From assembly GCA_022772525.1 (NCBI GenBank), contig JALFAD010000067.1:1-39040 (forward strand): a stretch of DNA of 39,040 nt, given 5' to 3'. Below, piece after piece: positions 28,546-35,878 of this stretch. The DNA comes from Clostridiales bacterium. Its GTDB lineage: Bacteria > Bacillota > Clostridia > Oscillospirales > Oscillospiraceae. The position numbers and the translations under genes were made by a program. The notes under the pieces were generated by a model that saw only the letters and a list, made by a program, of their open reading frames with translations, made no database searches and was not told where the DNA came from. Every line of letters begins with the position of its first letter. The stretch's first letter is position 1.

Positions 28546-29965
28546 AGCGGCATCAGGCCGGGGCTATGGAAAAACACAGTTTCGCTACGCGATGACCTAC
28601 GTTGTCATCACGTTTGTGGTTCTGCTGGTTTTGAATATCTACTGCTCCATCGCCTGTCAGAATCTGTTCTATGAAAGCAAAAAGGCCAGCATGATTGAAA
28701 AATGTCTGCTGGCTGCTGATGAGATCTCAACACTCGAGGTTATGAACACCTCTACGGTTTCCGCCGTGATCGGACAGATCGAAAGTCTCAAGGTCAACCG
28801 GCTGCTGGTAACCGACCAGACCGGCTGCACGCTCTATGACAACGGCTCTGCCGCTGTTGGGTCATATGCCCTGTTCCCGGAAATTCTGACCGCTCTGGAC
28901 GGCAACGACGTGTGCTCCTGGCGCTACCATAACGGCACAATCGACTCCCGTGCCGCCGCCCCGGTCTATTATTACGGAACCATTGTGGGCTGCGTGTACA
29001 TGACAGATCACGACACCGCTCAGGGCGGGCTGATTGAGTCTCTTCAGCGGACCATTCTGGGCATCACCTTGCTGCTGGAAATCATTGTCGTGATTTTTTC
29101 CGTTGCCTTCTCCAACACCTTCTCCCGGCGGTTAAACCGGATCATGGCTTCCATGCGGATCATCCGGGAGGGCGATTATTCCCACAAGGTCAACATGGGC
29201 GGCAACGATGAGCTGACCATTCTGGGGAACGAATTTAATGAATTGACGGAGCGGCTGCAAACCTCCGAGCAGAAGCGAAGCCGCTTTGTCTCCGACGCAT
29301 CCCATGAGCTGAAAACGCCGCTGGCCTCCATTAAACTGCTGACGGACTCCATTTTGCAATACGATATGGATCTGGAAACCACCCGGGAATTTGTCAGCGA
29401 CATCGGAAATGAGGCGGAACGACTGAACCGGATGACAGAAAAGCTGCTTTCCCTGACCCGGGCGGAGGGCGTAACCGGGCAGCAGGACATGGAGATCATC
29501 TTCATGGCCCCCACCATCCGCCGGGTGGCAAGAATGCTGAAAAACAACGCCCTGCAAGCCGGAATTACCTTTGATTTGCAGCTGGACAACGACAGCTCCA
29601 TCCTGATTCTGGAGGATGATCTGTACCAGATCGTTTTCAACCTCATGGAAAACGGCATCAAATACAACCATTCCGGCGGCAGGCTGACCGTTCGCCTGCG
29701 GCGGGAAGAGGACAATGCCATTCTGGAGGTCAGCGACACCGGCATGGGCATTCCCGAGGAGGCCGTCGACCATGTATTCGAGCGGTTCTACCGGGTAGAC
29801 AAGGCCCGCTCCCGGCAGACCGGCGGCAGCGGACTGGGGCTGGCAATCGTCCGCAGCATCGTCCAGCGAAACCGCGGCACAATTACCCTGAACAGCACCC
29901 TTGGGAAAGGCACCACCTTTGTGGTGAGCTTTCCTGCCTTTGACGCGGAGGTGGACCCGGAATGA
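28523..29965 (+). CDS. PhoR-type sensor histidine kinase
   Basis: 480 residues from a TTG at 28523, preceded by a GGGG run and overlapping the regulator by 23 bases. The next in-frame ATG (28592) would begin inside the first membrane helix, so TTG is preferred. First helix about 24-42, an extracytoplasmic sensor of about 130 residues (LLVTDQTGCTLYDN, VYYYGTIVGCVYM), second helix about 178-196, HAMP (RRLNRIMASMRIIREGDYS), DHp with His261 (SDASHELKTPLAS), N box, G1 (EVSDTGMGIPEEA) and G2 (GGSGLGLAIV). It should phosphorylate the regulator encoded just before it; signal unknown. Confidence 0.94.
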   Translation: MVITSESKAASGRGYGKTQFRYAMTYVVITFVVLLVLNIYCSIACQNLFYESKKASMIEKCLLAADEISTLEVMNTSTVSAVIGQIESLKVNRLLVTDQTGCTLYDNGSAAVGSYALFPEILTALDGNDVCSWRYHNGTIDSRAAAPVYYYGTIVGCVYMTDHDTAQGGLIESLQRTILGITLLLEIIVVIFSVAFSNTFSRRLNRIMASMRIIREGDYSHKVNMGGNDELTILGNEFNELTERLQTSEQKRSRFVSDASHELKTPLASIKLLTDSILQYDMDLETTREFVSDIGNEAERLNRMTEKLLSLTRAEGVTGQQDMEIIFMAPTIRRVARMLKNNALQAGITFDLQLDNDSSILILEDDLYQIVFNLMENGIKYNHSGGRLTVRLRREEDNAILEVSDTGMGIPEEAVDHVFERFYRVDKARSRQTGGSGLGLAIVRSIVQRNRGTITLNSTLGKGTTFVVSFPAFDAEVDPE

Positions 29966-30447
29966 AACATCTTCTTTGTTTTGTGCTGACTGTTTCTGCT
30001 CTCCTTTCAATGCTGCCCGGATGCGCCCAGAAGCTGAACGAGCCTGTCACCTTCTATTATCTGAAGAGTTCCTATCAGGAAACTATGGACAGCCCCATTG
30101 TGGGAGAGGAACGGGAAGTCGCCGGGCACCGGGATAATCTGAAATACCTGCTTTCCTTTTACCTGATGGGGCCCATCGGGAAGGAACTCAGTTCCCCTCT
30201 GCCCCGCGGCACACAGCTTTACACGGTGGAGCAGGAAGGGCCGGCGCTGACCATAGAAATTTCCGACACCTCCGCGCTGCTCAATGATGCCGAATTTTCC
30301 CTTGCCTGCGCCTGCCTGTCCACAACCTGCATGGGGCTGGTCAATGCCGAGAAGGTTACCATTGTCAGCGGCAGCAAAAGCCTGACCCTCAGCCGGGACA
30401 ATCTGCTGCTGAACGATACCATAACACCCGAGGAGACTGCAAAATGA
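29962..30447 (+). CDS. GerMN-domain lipoprotein
   Basis: 161 residues with signal peptide and lipobox LPGC, then a GerMN-type domain (FYYLKSSYQETMDSPIVGEE, RDNLKYLLSFYLMGPIGKELSSPLP, ALTIEISDTSALLNDAEFSLACACL). GerMN domains occur in spore germination and envelope lipoproteins. The start overlaps the kinase by ATGA, and the end overlaps exoA by ATGA. Following the two-component genes, it may be a surface accessory of that signalling system (inference); sporulation ability of the organism cannot be decided here. Confidence 0.88.
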   Translation: MKHLLCFVLTVSALLSMLPGCAQKLNEPVTFYYLKSSYQETMDSPIVGEEREVAGHRDNLKYLLSFYLMGPIGKELSSPLPRGTQLYTVEQEGPALTIEISDTSALLNDAEFSLACACLSTTCMGLVNAEKVTIVSGSKSLTLSRDNLLLNDTITPEETAK

Positions 30448-31199
30448 AATTGATTTCCTGGAATGTAAACGGCCTGCGGGCCTGCGTGGGAAAGGGCTTT
30501 CTGGATTTCTTTTCCCAGGAAAACCCGGATTTTCTCTGTTTACAGGAGACAAAATTACAGGAAGGCCAGATTGACCTTCCCCTGACGGGCTTTTCGCAGT
30601 TCTGGAATTACGCCGAGAAAAAGGGCTACTCCGGCACCGCGATTTTCGCGAAAGAGCAGCCGATGTCCGTAGTCTACGGCATCGGCATTCCCGAGCTGGA
30701 TACGGAAGGGCGGCTGATTACACTGGAATATCCAAACTTTTACCTTGTGACCTGCTATACCCCCAACGCCCAGCCGGGACTGGCCCGGATTGACCATCGT
30801 CTCAAATGGGACGAAGCCTTCCGGGACTATCTGTCAGAACTGGATAAACATAAGCCCGTGATTGCCTGCGGCGACCTGAATGTCGCCCATCAGGAGATCG
30901 ACCTGAAGAATCCCGCCGCCAACCGGGGCAACGCCGGATTTTCCGATGAGGAGCGGGAGAGCTTCGGAAAGCTGCTGGACGCGGGCTTTACGGACACCTT
31001 CCGGTTCCGCAACCCGGACGTGACCGGCGCTTACAGCTGGTGGAGTTATCGCTTTAACGCCCGGAAAAACAACGCCGGATGGCGCATCGACTATTTTCTC
31101 GTATCCAACCGACTTGCCCCGCGCATTGAAGATGCGCCGATTTACTCGGAAGTAACCGGCTCCGACCACTGCCCCGTGGGACTGGAAATTTCGCTCTGA
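30444..31199 (+). CDS. exoA: Exodeoxyribonuclease III / AP endonuclease
   Basis: 251 residues of the Xth/ExoA family, which nicks DNA 5' of abasic sites. Landmarks: KLISWNVNGLRA (metal-binding Asn), LQETKL (Glu), CYTPNAQPGLARIDHRLKWD, CGDLNVAHQEIDL, GFTDTFR, SWWSYRFNARKNNAGWRIDYF and GSDHCPVGLE (catalytic Asp-His). It overlaps the GerMN gene by four bases, so it is in the two-component operon despite its repair role. Its 3' end overlaps a convergent minus-strand gene. Confidence 0.97.
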   Translation: MKLISWNVNGLRACVGKGFLDFFSQENPDFLCLQETKLQEGQIDLPLTGFSQFWNYAEKKGYSGTAIFAKEQPMSVVYGIGIPELDTEGRLITLEYPNFYLVTCYTPNAQPGLARIDHRLKWDEAFRDYLSELDKHKPVIACGDLNVAHQEIDLKNPAANRGNAGFSDEERESFGKLLDAGFTDTFRFRNPDVTGAYSWWSYRFNARKNNAGWRIDYFLVSNRLAPRIEDAPIYSEVTGSDHCPVGLEISL

Positions 31200-31579
31200 T
31201 TCTCCAGCAAAATCCCAATCTGTCCGTATTTTTTCACAAGGAAGCTGGTCTTTAGCCGCTCCAGATAGGCAAAGGGTTCCTCCGGAACAATGGGCACGAA
31301 TTGCCCGGAGGGCACCTCATGCTTTGGAATCAGGGAAAAGGAAGGTTCCCCCTCCCGGAACCGCTTGACAGGTTGACGTGTGTCCAGTCCAAAGCCGTCC
31401 TCCACAGGAACGACAACGCCCAAATTTTCCTGCTGCCCCCCACAGCTGACGTACAGGCGGCAGACCACCTCCCCGGTGAGCCGGCAGCGGCAGAAAAAGC
31501 GGTAGTACAGCCCCTGCCGCCGGACCTGCACCTTCCCCACCTGCTGATTTCCGAAGAAAACTTCATAATCGCCAACCAA
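31142..31579 (-). CDS. Hypothetical protein overlapping exoA
   Basis: 145 residues from a TTG (ending 31579) preceded by AAGGGGG: VGDYEVFFGNQQVGKVQV, LYYRFFCRCRLTGEVVCRLYV and FSLIPKHEVPSGQFVP. Beta-rich with a CRC pattern; no family recognised. The last 58 bases are antisense to the end of exoA, and the final residues (SSPTGQWSEPVTSE) are dictated by exoA, so a longer C-terminus has no own selection. Downstream of an HD-domain gene on the same strand. It may be cotranscribed with that gene, although a hairpin lies between. Confidence 0.65.
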   Translation of the reverse strand: MVGDYEVFFGNQQVGKVQVRRQGLYYRFFCRCRLTGEVVCRLYVSCGGQQENLGVVVPVEDGFGLDTRQPVKRFREGEPSFSLIPKHEVPSGQFVPIVPEEPFAYLERLKTSFLVKKYGQIGILLENQSEISSPTGQWSEPVTSE

Positions 31580-31586
31580 TGCAAAC

Positions 31587-31620
31587 GCCCCCTTGCCGTA
31601 ACCCTATGCGGCAAAGGGGC
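31587..31620 (-). terminator. Stem-loop between HD gene and hypothetical gene
   Basis: Twelve-base arms (31587-31598, 31609-31620) pair with one mismatch. Followed only by GTTTGC, so it is an attenuator or mRNA-processing hairpin more than a full terminator. Confidence 0.5.
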
Positions 31621-31627
31621 GTACTAT

Positions 31628-32284
31628 TCATATGAGCGGCTGACCGTTGATGGTCAACTGGAAACGAAGGTCCAAACGCTCCGCCGCGTTGCGGCACAGG
31701 GACATCCGCTTCATAAAAATCTCAAAATACTCCATGACGGAGCTGACCTTGGTATCCACCGTCAGCTCCAGCGTGACGGTATGCTGCTCCAAATCAATTC
31801 TCAATTCCGAATGGGTCACGGAGTAATTCACCCGATCGTGGATATCCTGAGCAATATCCGCGGTTTTGCGCACCCGGGAGCGGCGCACGTCGGACTTGTC
31901 CGCCAGAAACAGCGCCGCCGATACCGCGTTTACCGGCACCCCGGTACCCTCGTCATGATTGCCGATGGCGGTGACAATGGATGCAATCTCCTCCGGTGGG
32001 AAATTCATCCGGTCCAAGATTCGGAAAGCCATCACCGCGCCGCTCTGGCTGTGATCCACTCGGTTGACCACGTTGCCGATATCGTGCAGATATCCGGCAA
32101 TTCTCGCAAGCTCCACGGTTCTTGCGGGGTAGCCAAGGGTTTCCAGAATGTCCCCGGCGGTTTTCGCCACCCGGGTCACATGGGCAAAGCTGTGCTCCGT
32201 AAAGCCCAGGGCCTGCATGGAGGCATCGGCCTGAGCAATATATACCTTCACCGCCGGGTCCCGGCGGACTTCTTCATAGGTCAT
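31628..32284 (-). CDS. HD-domain phosphohydrolase
   Basis: 218 residues with the HD metal site: HSFAHVTRVA (first His), YLHDIGN (HD), GNHDEG and LFLADKSD (last Asp). Such proteins hydrolyse phosphate esters of nucleotides or cyclic dinucleotides in the cytoplasm; substrate unknown. The C-terminal part (RIDLEQHTVTLELTVDTKV) is a beta segment not found in minimal HD proteins. AAGGGAAAG precedes the ATG. Confidence 0.9.
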   Translation of the reverse strand: MTYEEVRRDPAVKVYIAQADASMQALGFTEHSFAHVTRVAKTAGDILETLGYPARTVELARIAGYLHDIGNVVNRVDHSQSGAVMAFRILDRMNFPPEEIASIVTAIGNHDEGTGVPVNAVSAALFLADKSDVRRSRVRKTADIAQDIHDRVNYSVTHSELRIDLEQHTVTLELTVDTKVSSVMEYFEIFMKRMSLCRNAAERLDLRFQLTINGQPLI

Positions 32285-32316
32285 AGTATCTTTCCCTTCT
32301 CACAATACACTTTTAT

Positions 32317-32345
32317 AGTATGCCAGAGAATTGTAAAACCAGCAA
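32317..32345 (-). promoter_or_regulatory. Possible promoter for HD-domain gene
   Basis: On the minus strand TTGCTG (32340-32345), 17 bp, CATACT (32317-32322) with extended TG. A moderate match. Confidence 0.45.
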
Positions 32346-32377
32346 GGCAGCTTCTGTAAAATCCGTGTATAGCATGC

Positions 32378-32402
32378 GTGCGCCGCTTTCTCAGCGGCGC
32401 AC
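32378..32402 (-). terminator. Stem-loop after DprA-family gene
   Basis: GTGCGCCGCT and AGCGGCGCAC form a perfect 10-bp stem with a 5-base loop but no T tract. It lies just after the DprA-family stop. Confidence 0.55.
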
Positions 32403-32408
32403 GAAAGA

Positions 32409-33293
32409 TCACCAAAGAAAATTGTCCGGTGTTTGAAGGCAGGCAAAGTCCTGCAAATCCGCCAGCCCGATCTGATAGGCCCCCATCTGCTCCAATTGGG
32501 AAGCCGCTTCGCTACCGTCCCGGAAGCAGGCCACCGGACTCCAGCCAAAGCGCAGATTTTTCACGGTACCGCTCCAGGTACCGCCCTTGTGTAGGTCACA
32601 CTGGGCCACAAACACCATACGCCCCAGCGCGTGGATGCAGCGGTTGCGGCTTAAGGCCCGCTGGGCGGAGAATTCCTCGTCAAAGCCGTCCTCGCTGAGA
32701 TAGAGCATATTTCTGGGCGGAAAGCGGTTTAAGCTGTCCGCCACAATGCTGATGACACGCCCGCCAGCTTTCAGGCAGGCGTCCTGTGCCGTCCGGTCCG
32801 CGCCCCGGGCATTGCCGGACACCAGCGTCAGCCCCTGCTCTGCCGCCTGATGGCCCACGGTTTCCGCGAATTCCCGGTTCGGCTCCGAAAGCTCCCGGCA
32901 GCCCACCAGAGAAATCGCGGGGGTGTTCAGAATCTCCACGTCCCCCCTCGCCCACAGGCAGCCTGGGCTGTCCAGTCCCAGACGCTGGCGCAGAATTTGG
33001 GGATATCCGTCGCTGACACGGGTAATGGGTACGCAGCCCATCGCCGCACCCCTTGCAAGATACCCATCCAAAAGGTCTTCCTGATTGAAAAGCGACACAA
33101 TGTGCCCAGCCGCTTCCCGGCTGTAGCCCAGTGCTGCCAAATCCCGCTCCGTCAGCTCCCGGTCCGACTCCAACGGCTGCATATCCCGCACACGGATTGC
33201 CAGTGTCCGCAGCTGGGCTACCGTCAGCACCTTCCGTTCCGGGTCGCCAAGATGGCTGGTCAGCAGGAGGAAGCCCCGCTCCCGCGGGTTCAC
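32409..33293 (-). CDS. DprA/Smf-family DNA-processing-like protein
   Basis: 294 residues. A short helical N-terminal domain (about 1-95) is followed by the DprA Rossmann fold: AISLVGCRELSEPNREFAET, LVSGNARGADRTAQDACLKAGGRVISIVADSL, FPPRNMLYLSEDG, and LSRNRCIHALGRMVFVAQCD. DprA loads RecA on incoming single-stranded DNA. The canonical GxRxxS and SGxARGID motifs are somewhat altered (GCRELS, SGNARGAD), and there is no C-terminal winged helix, so it may be a paralogue. GTG start overlaps the helicase stop (GTGA), with CGGAGGCG in front. Confidence 0.85.
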   Translation of the reverse strand: MNPRERGFLLLTSHLGDPERKVLTVAQLRTLAIRVRDMQPLESDRELTERDLAALGYSREAAGHIVSLFNQEDLLDGYLARGAAMGCVPITRVSDGYPQILRQRLGLDSPGCLWARGDVEILNTPAISLVGCRELSEPNREFAETVGHQAAEQGLTLVSGNARGADRTAQDACLKAGGRVISIVADSLNRFPPRNMLYLSEDGFDEEFSAQRALSRNRCIHALGRMVFVAQCDLHKGGTWSGTVKNLRFGWSPVACFRDGSEAASQLEQMGAYQIGLADLQDFACLQTPDNFLW

Positions 33294-34471
33294 CGCAGAC
33301 GCCTCCGGGGCTTGACGGGGGCTTTCACCTCTTCTTCACTCAGATTCCCGTTTTCATCCAGCACCATGGGCTTCACGGTAAACTGGCAGTATTTGCAGAT
33401 ATCGTCCAGCCGGGCCTGCTCCGGGAAGTTGCTGACGAGACTCCAAGCCACACCCTTGCGCCGGGCTCTGCCGGTGCGGCCGATTCGGTGGACATAGTAT
33501 TCGTTCTCTTCGGGGATATCATAGTTGATAACGCAGTCCACGTCCTCCACGTCGATGCCCCGGGAGGCAACATCCGTGGCGATCAGGATGGGGAGCTTGC
33601 CGTCCCGGTAGCGCTGCATGGTTTTCTCTCGCTGGCTCTGGCGGATATCGCCGTGGATGCAGTCGCAGTCAAGCCCCGCCCGCTGCAGCTCATCGCTGAG
33701 CCGCTGACACATATGCTTGGTGTTGCAGAAGATCATGACCCGCTCGTAGCCTTGTGTCTGAATTAAACGCAGGGTGGTTTCCGCCTTAGCAAGGGGCGTG
33801 CAGCTTAAGGCAAACTGGTCGATGTCCGGGCGGTCCTCCTGCTTCGGCTCCACGGTAATCTCCACCTCGTCCCGCTGGTACATCCAGGACACGGTCATGA
33901 CTTCCTGAGAGATCGTGGCGGAGAACAGGCCCAGATTCTTGCGGTTCTTCACCTTGTCAATGATTCGGGTCACGTCTTTGAAAAAGCCCATATCCAACAT
34001 CCGGTCGGCTTCGTCCAGCACCACAGTCTGAATCTTGTCCAGCCGGATGGTTTTCCGGTTGTAGTGATCCATCAACCGTCCGGGGGTAGCAACCACAATC
34101 TGAGGCTTGCGCTCCAGCTGCTTCACCTGTCCGCCAATGCCTGCGCCGCCGTAAAGCACCGCCACACGGATGCCCTGAAAATAGGTCAGCAATCCCCGCA
34201 GCTCGTCGCCGATCTGGATGGCCAACTCCCGGGTAGGGGCAAGGATCAGGCCCTGCACCGCTTCGTTGGCGGGGTCGATATGTTCAATCATGGGGATTCC
34301 GAAGGCGAAGGTCTTGCCGGTGCCGGTGGGGGCCTTTGCGATTACGTCCCGCCACTGTAAAAAATAGGGAATGGCTTCCGCCTGAATGGTAGTGGGATAG
34401 CCGTAGCCCTTCTGCTCCAGCGCTTTCAGCATGGCCTCGCTTAAGCCAAGGCTTTCAAATGTTGCTTCCAT
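33290..34471 (-). CDS. DEAD-box RNA helicase
   Basis: 393 residues: Q motif region (FESLGLSEAMLKALEQKGYGYPTTIQ), motif I APTGTGKT, Ia PTRELA, GG, Ib TPGR, II DEAD, III SAT, IV IFCNTK, V TDVASRGID and VI HRIGRTGR. It unwinds short RNA duplexes with ATP, in ribosome assembly, cold adaptation or decay. It lacks the C-terminal RNA-binding domain of DbpA, ending in a short basic tail (APVKPRRRLR). AAGGAAAGAG precedes the ATG. First gene of a unit with the DprA-family gene. Confidence 0.95.
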   Translation of the reverse strand: MEATFESLGLSEAMLKALEQKGYGYPTTIQAEAIPYFLQWRDVIAKAPTGTGKTFAFGIPMIEHIDPANEAVQGLILAPTRELAIQIGDELRGLLTYFQGIRVAVLYGGAGIGGQVKQLERKPQIVVATPGRLMDHYNRKTIRLDKIQTVVLDEADRMLDMGFFKDVTRIIDKVKNRKNLGLFSATISQEVMTVSWMYQRDEVEITVEPKQEDRPDIDQFALSCTPLAKAETTLRLIQTQGYERVMIFCNTKHMCQRLSDELQRAGLDCDCIHGDIRQSQREKTMQRYRDGKLPILIATDVASRGIDVEDVDCVINYDIPEENEYYVHRIGRTGRARRKGVAWSLVSNFPEQARLDDICKYCQFTVKPMVLDENGNLSEEEVKAPVKPRRRLR

Positions 34472-34506
34472 AATTCTCTTTCCTTTTTCTAAACATAACT
34501 GTGCTC

Positions 34507-34535
34507 ACTATAGCATCTTTTCCGCTTTTTTGCAA
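34507..34535 (-). promoter_or_regulatory. Promoter for helicase operon
   Basis: On the minus strand TTGCAA (34530-34535), 17 bp, TATAGT (34507-34512) with an extended TG. Confidence 0.8.
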
Positions 34536-34582
34536 CAGTTTCCTGTTCGCGGAAAATTAAGATTTGCACAGCGGTACGGTGG

Positions 34583-34611
34583 TGGACAAACCGGGCAGGA
34601 TATGGTATATT
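34583..34611 (+). promoter_or_regulatory. Promoter for tmk operon
   Basis: TGGACA (34583-34588), 17 bp, TATATT (34606-34611) with TG before the -10. AAGGAGA and the tmk ATG follow. Confidence 0.75.
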
Positions 34612-34652
34612 ATAGGGTATGATATTCTGTCCAAACCATAAGGAGACAAATT

Positions 34653-35321
34653 ATGGGCAAACTAATCGTACTGGAAGGAACAGACGGTTCCGGGAAATCC
34701 ACACAGTTTCAGCGTCTGACGGAACGGCTTTCGCGGGAGGGGCGGCAGTTTCAGAAGCTGGTGTTTCCGCAGTACTCCGAACCCAGCTCGGCGCTGATTC
34801 GGATGTATCTGGGAGGAGAATTCGGGGCAAAGCCCTCGGACGTAAACGCCTACGCCGCTTCCGCTTTCTACTCCGTTGACCGCTATGCGTCCTACAAAAA
34901 AGTCTGGGGACAGTGGTATGAAAACGGTGGGCTGGTGGTCTCCGACCGCTACACCACCTCCAATGCCGTGCATCAGGCCTCCAAGGAACCGCCGGAAAAG
35001 CAGGGCGATTTCCTGAATTGGCTGTATGACTTTGAATACAACAAATTGGGGCTTCCACGACCGGATCTGGTGGTCTATCTGGATGTTCCCACAGATTGTA
35101 CGGAAAAAATGATGCGCTCCCGGGAAGCCGCCACCCACACCCACGCGGATATTCATGAGCAGGATCTGGAATATCTAGCCACCTGCCGCCGCACGGGAAA
35201 GGCCGCCGCCGAATACTACGGCTGGACGGTGATACCGTGCGTAAAAGACGGAGCTATGCGCTCCATTGATGACATTCACGAAGAAATCTACCGCCATGTA
35301 GCGGCCTGTTTGGAGGATTAA
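34653..35321 (+). CDS. tmk: Thymidylate kinase
   Basis: 222 residues. Phosphorylates dTMP to dTDP. P-loop GTDGSGKST (9-17), the DR motif (VVSDRYTTSNAVHQ), and PDLVVYLDVPTDC. The lid region is unusual for tmk (EKMMRSREAATHTHADIHEQDLEYL rather than the standard R-rich lid), and the early part resembles clostridial tmk-like dNMP kinases (FPQYSEPSSALIRMYLGGEFG). ATG 34653 has AAGGAGA upstream. The DJ-1 gene follows three bases later. Confidence 0.9.
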   Translation: MGKLIVLEGTDGSGKSTQFQRLTERLSREGRQFQKLVFPQYSEPSSALIRMYLGGEFGAKPSDVNAYAASAFYSVDRYASYKKVWGQWYENGGLVVSDRYTTSNAVHQASKEPPEKQGDFLNWLYDFEYNKLGLPRPDLVVYLDVPTDCTEKMMRSREAATHTHADIHEQDLEYLATCRRTGKAAAEYYGWTVIPCVKDGAMRSIDDIHEEIYRHVAACLED

Positions 35322-35324
35322 ACG

Positions 35325-35867
35325 ATGGTATATATGATGTTGGGCACCGGATTTGAAGTCACTGAGGCCATGGTTCCGCTGGTCATGATGCGCCGGGCCG
35401 GAATCGACGTTTGCACCGTTGGCATTAACGGAAAGACCGTGTACGGCAGCCGGGAGATCGGCATTGTTGCCGATATCGAGCTGCGCGAAATGGATCTGAC
35501 CAATCTGGAGGGTATCGTGCTGCCCGGCGGTCTTGGGGGCGTGGCCTCCATCAAGGCAAGCCAGCCCGCTCTGGATGCCGTGAAGTTCGCCTATGAAAAC
35601 CACAAGCTGGTGGCTGCCATCTGCGCCGGGCCTACCGTCCTTGCCATGCTCGGCATCACCAACGGCAAACGCGCCACCTGCTACCCCGGCTGTGAGGAGC
35701 AGATGGGCGATGCACTTATGGTTCCCGATGCCGCCGCTGTCACCGATGGGAACGTGATTACCGGCACCTCTGCCGGCTGCGCCATTCCTTTCGCCCTTCA
35801 GCTGATTACCGCCTTGAAGGGACAGGAAGCCGCCGATGAGGTTGCGCGGCAGATCGTAATTCGCTGA
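35325..35867 (+). CDS. DJ-1/PfpI-family protein
   Basis: 180 residues of the DJ-1/ThiJ/PfpI class, cytoplasmic proteins with glyoxalase-, deglycase- or chaperone-like roles. The nucleophile elbow AAICAGPTVLA carries Cys100, with a conserved acidic residue near position 11-14 (GFEVTEA), LPGGLGG and TSAGCAIPFALQLI. GGAGG overlaps the end of tmk. Exact activity cannot be assigned. Part of the tmk-DJ-1-mltG-U32 operon, all closely spaced. Confidence 0.93.
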   Translation: MVYMMLGTGFEVTEAMVPLVMMRRAGIDVCTVGINGKTVYGSREIGIVADIELREMDLTNLEGIVLPGGLGGVASIKASQPALDAVKFAYENHKLVAAICAGPTVLAMLGITNGKRATCYPGCEEQMGDALMVPDAAAVTDGNVITGTSAGCAIPFALQLITALKGQEAADEVARQIVIR

Positions 35868-35878
35868 GGAGGAACCCC

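Noticed and set aside
28592-29965. Shorter histidine kinase starting at ATG 28592
   Set aside because: It would begin inside the first membrane helix and has no ribosome site; the overlapping TTG start fits better, though experimental proof is lacking.
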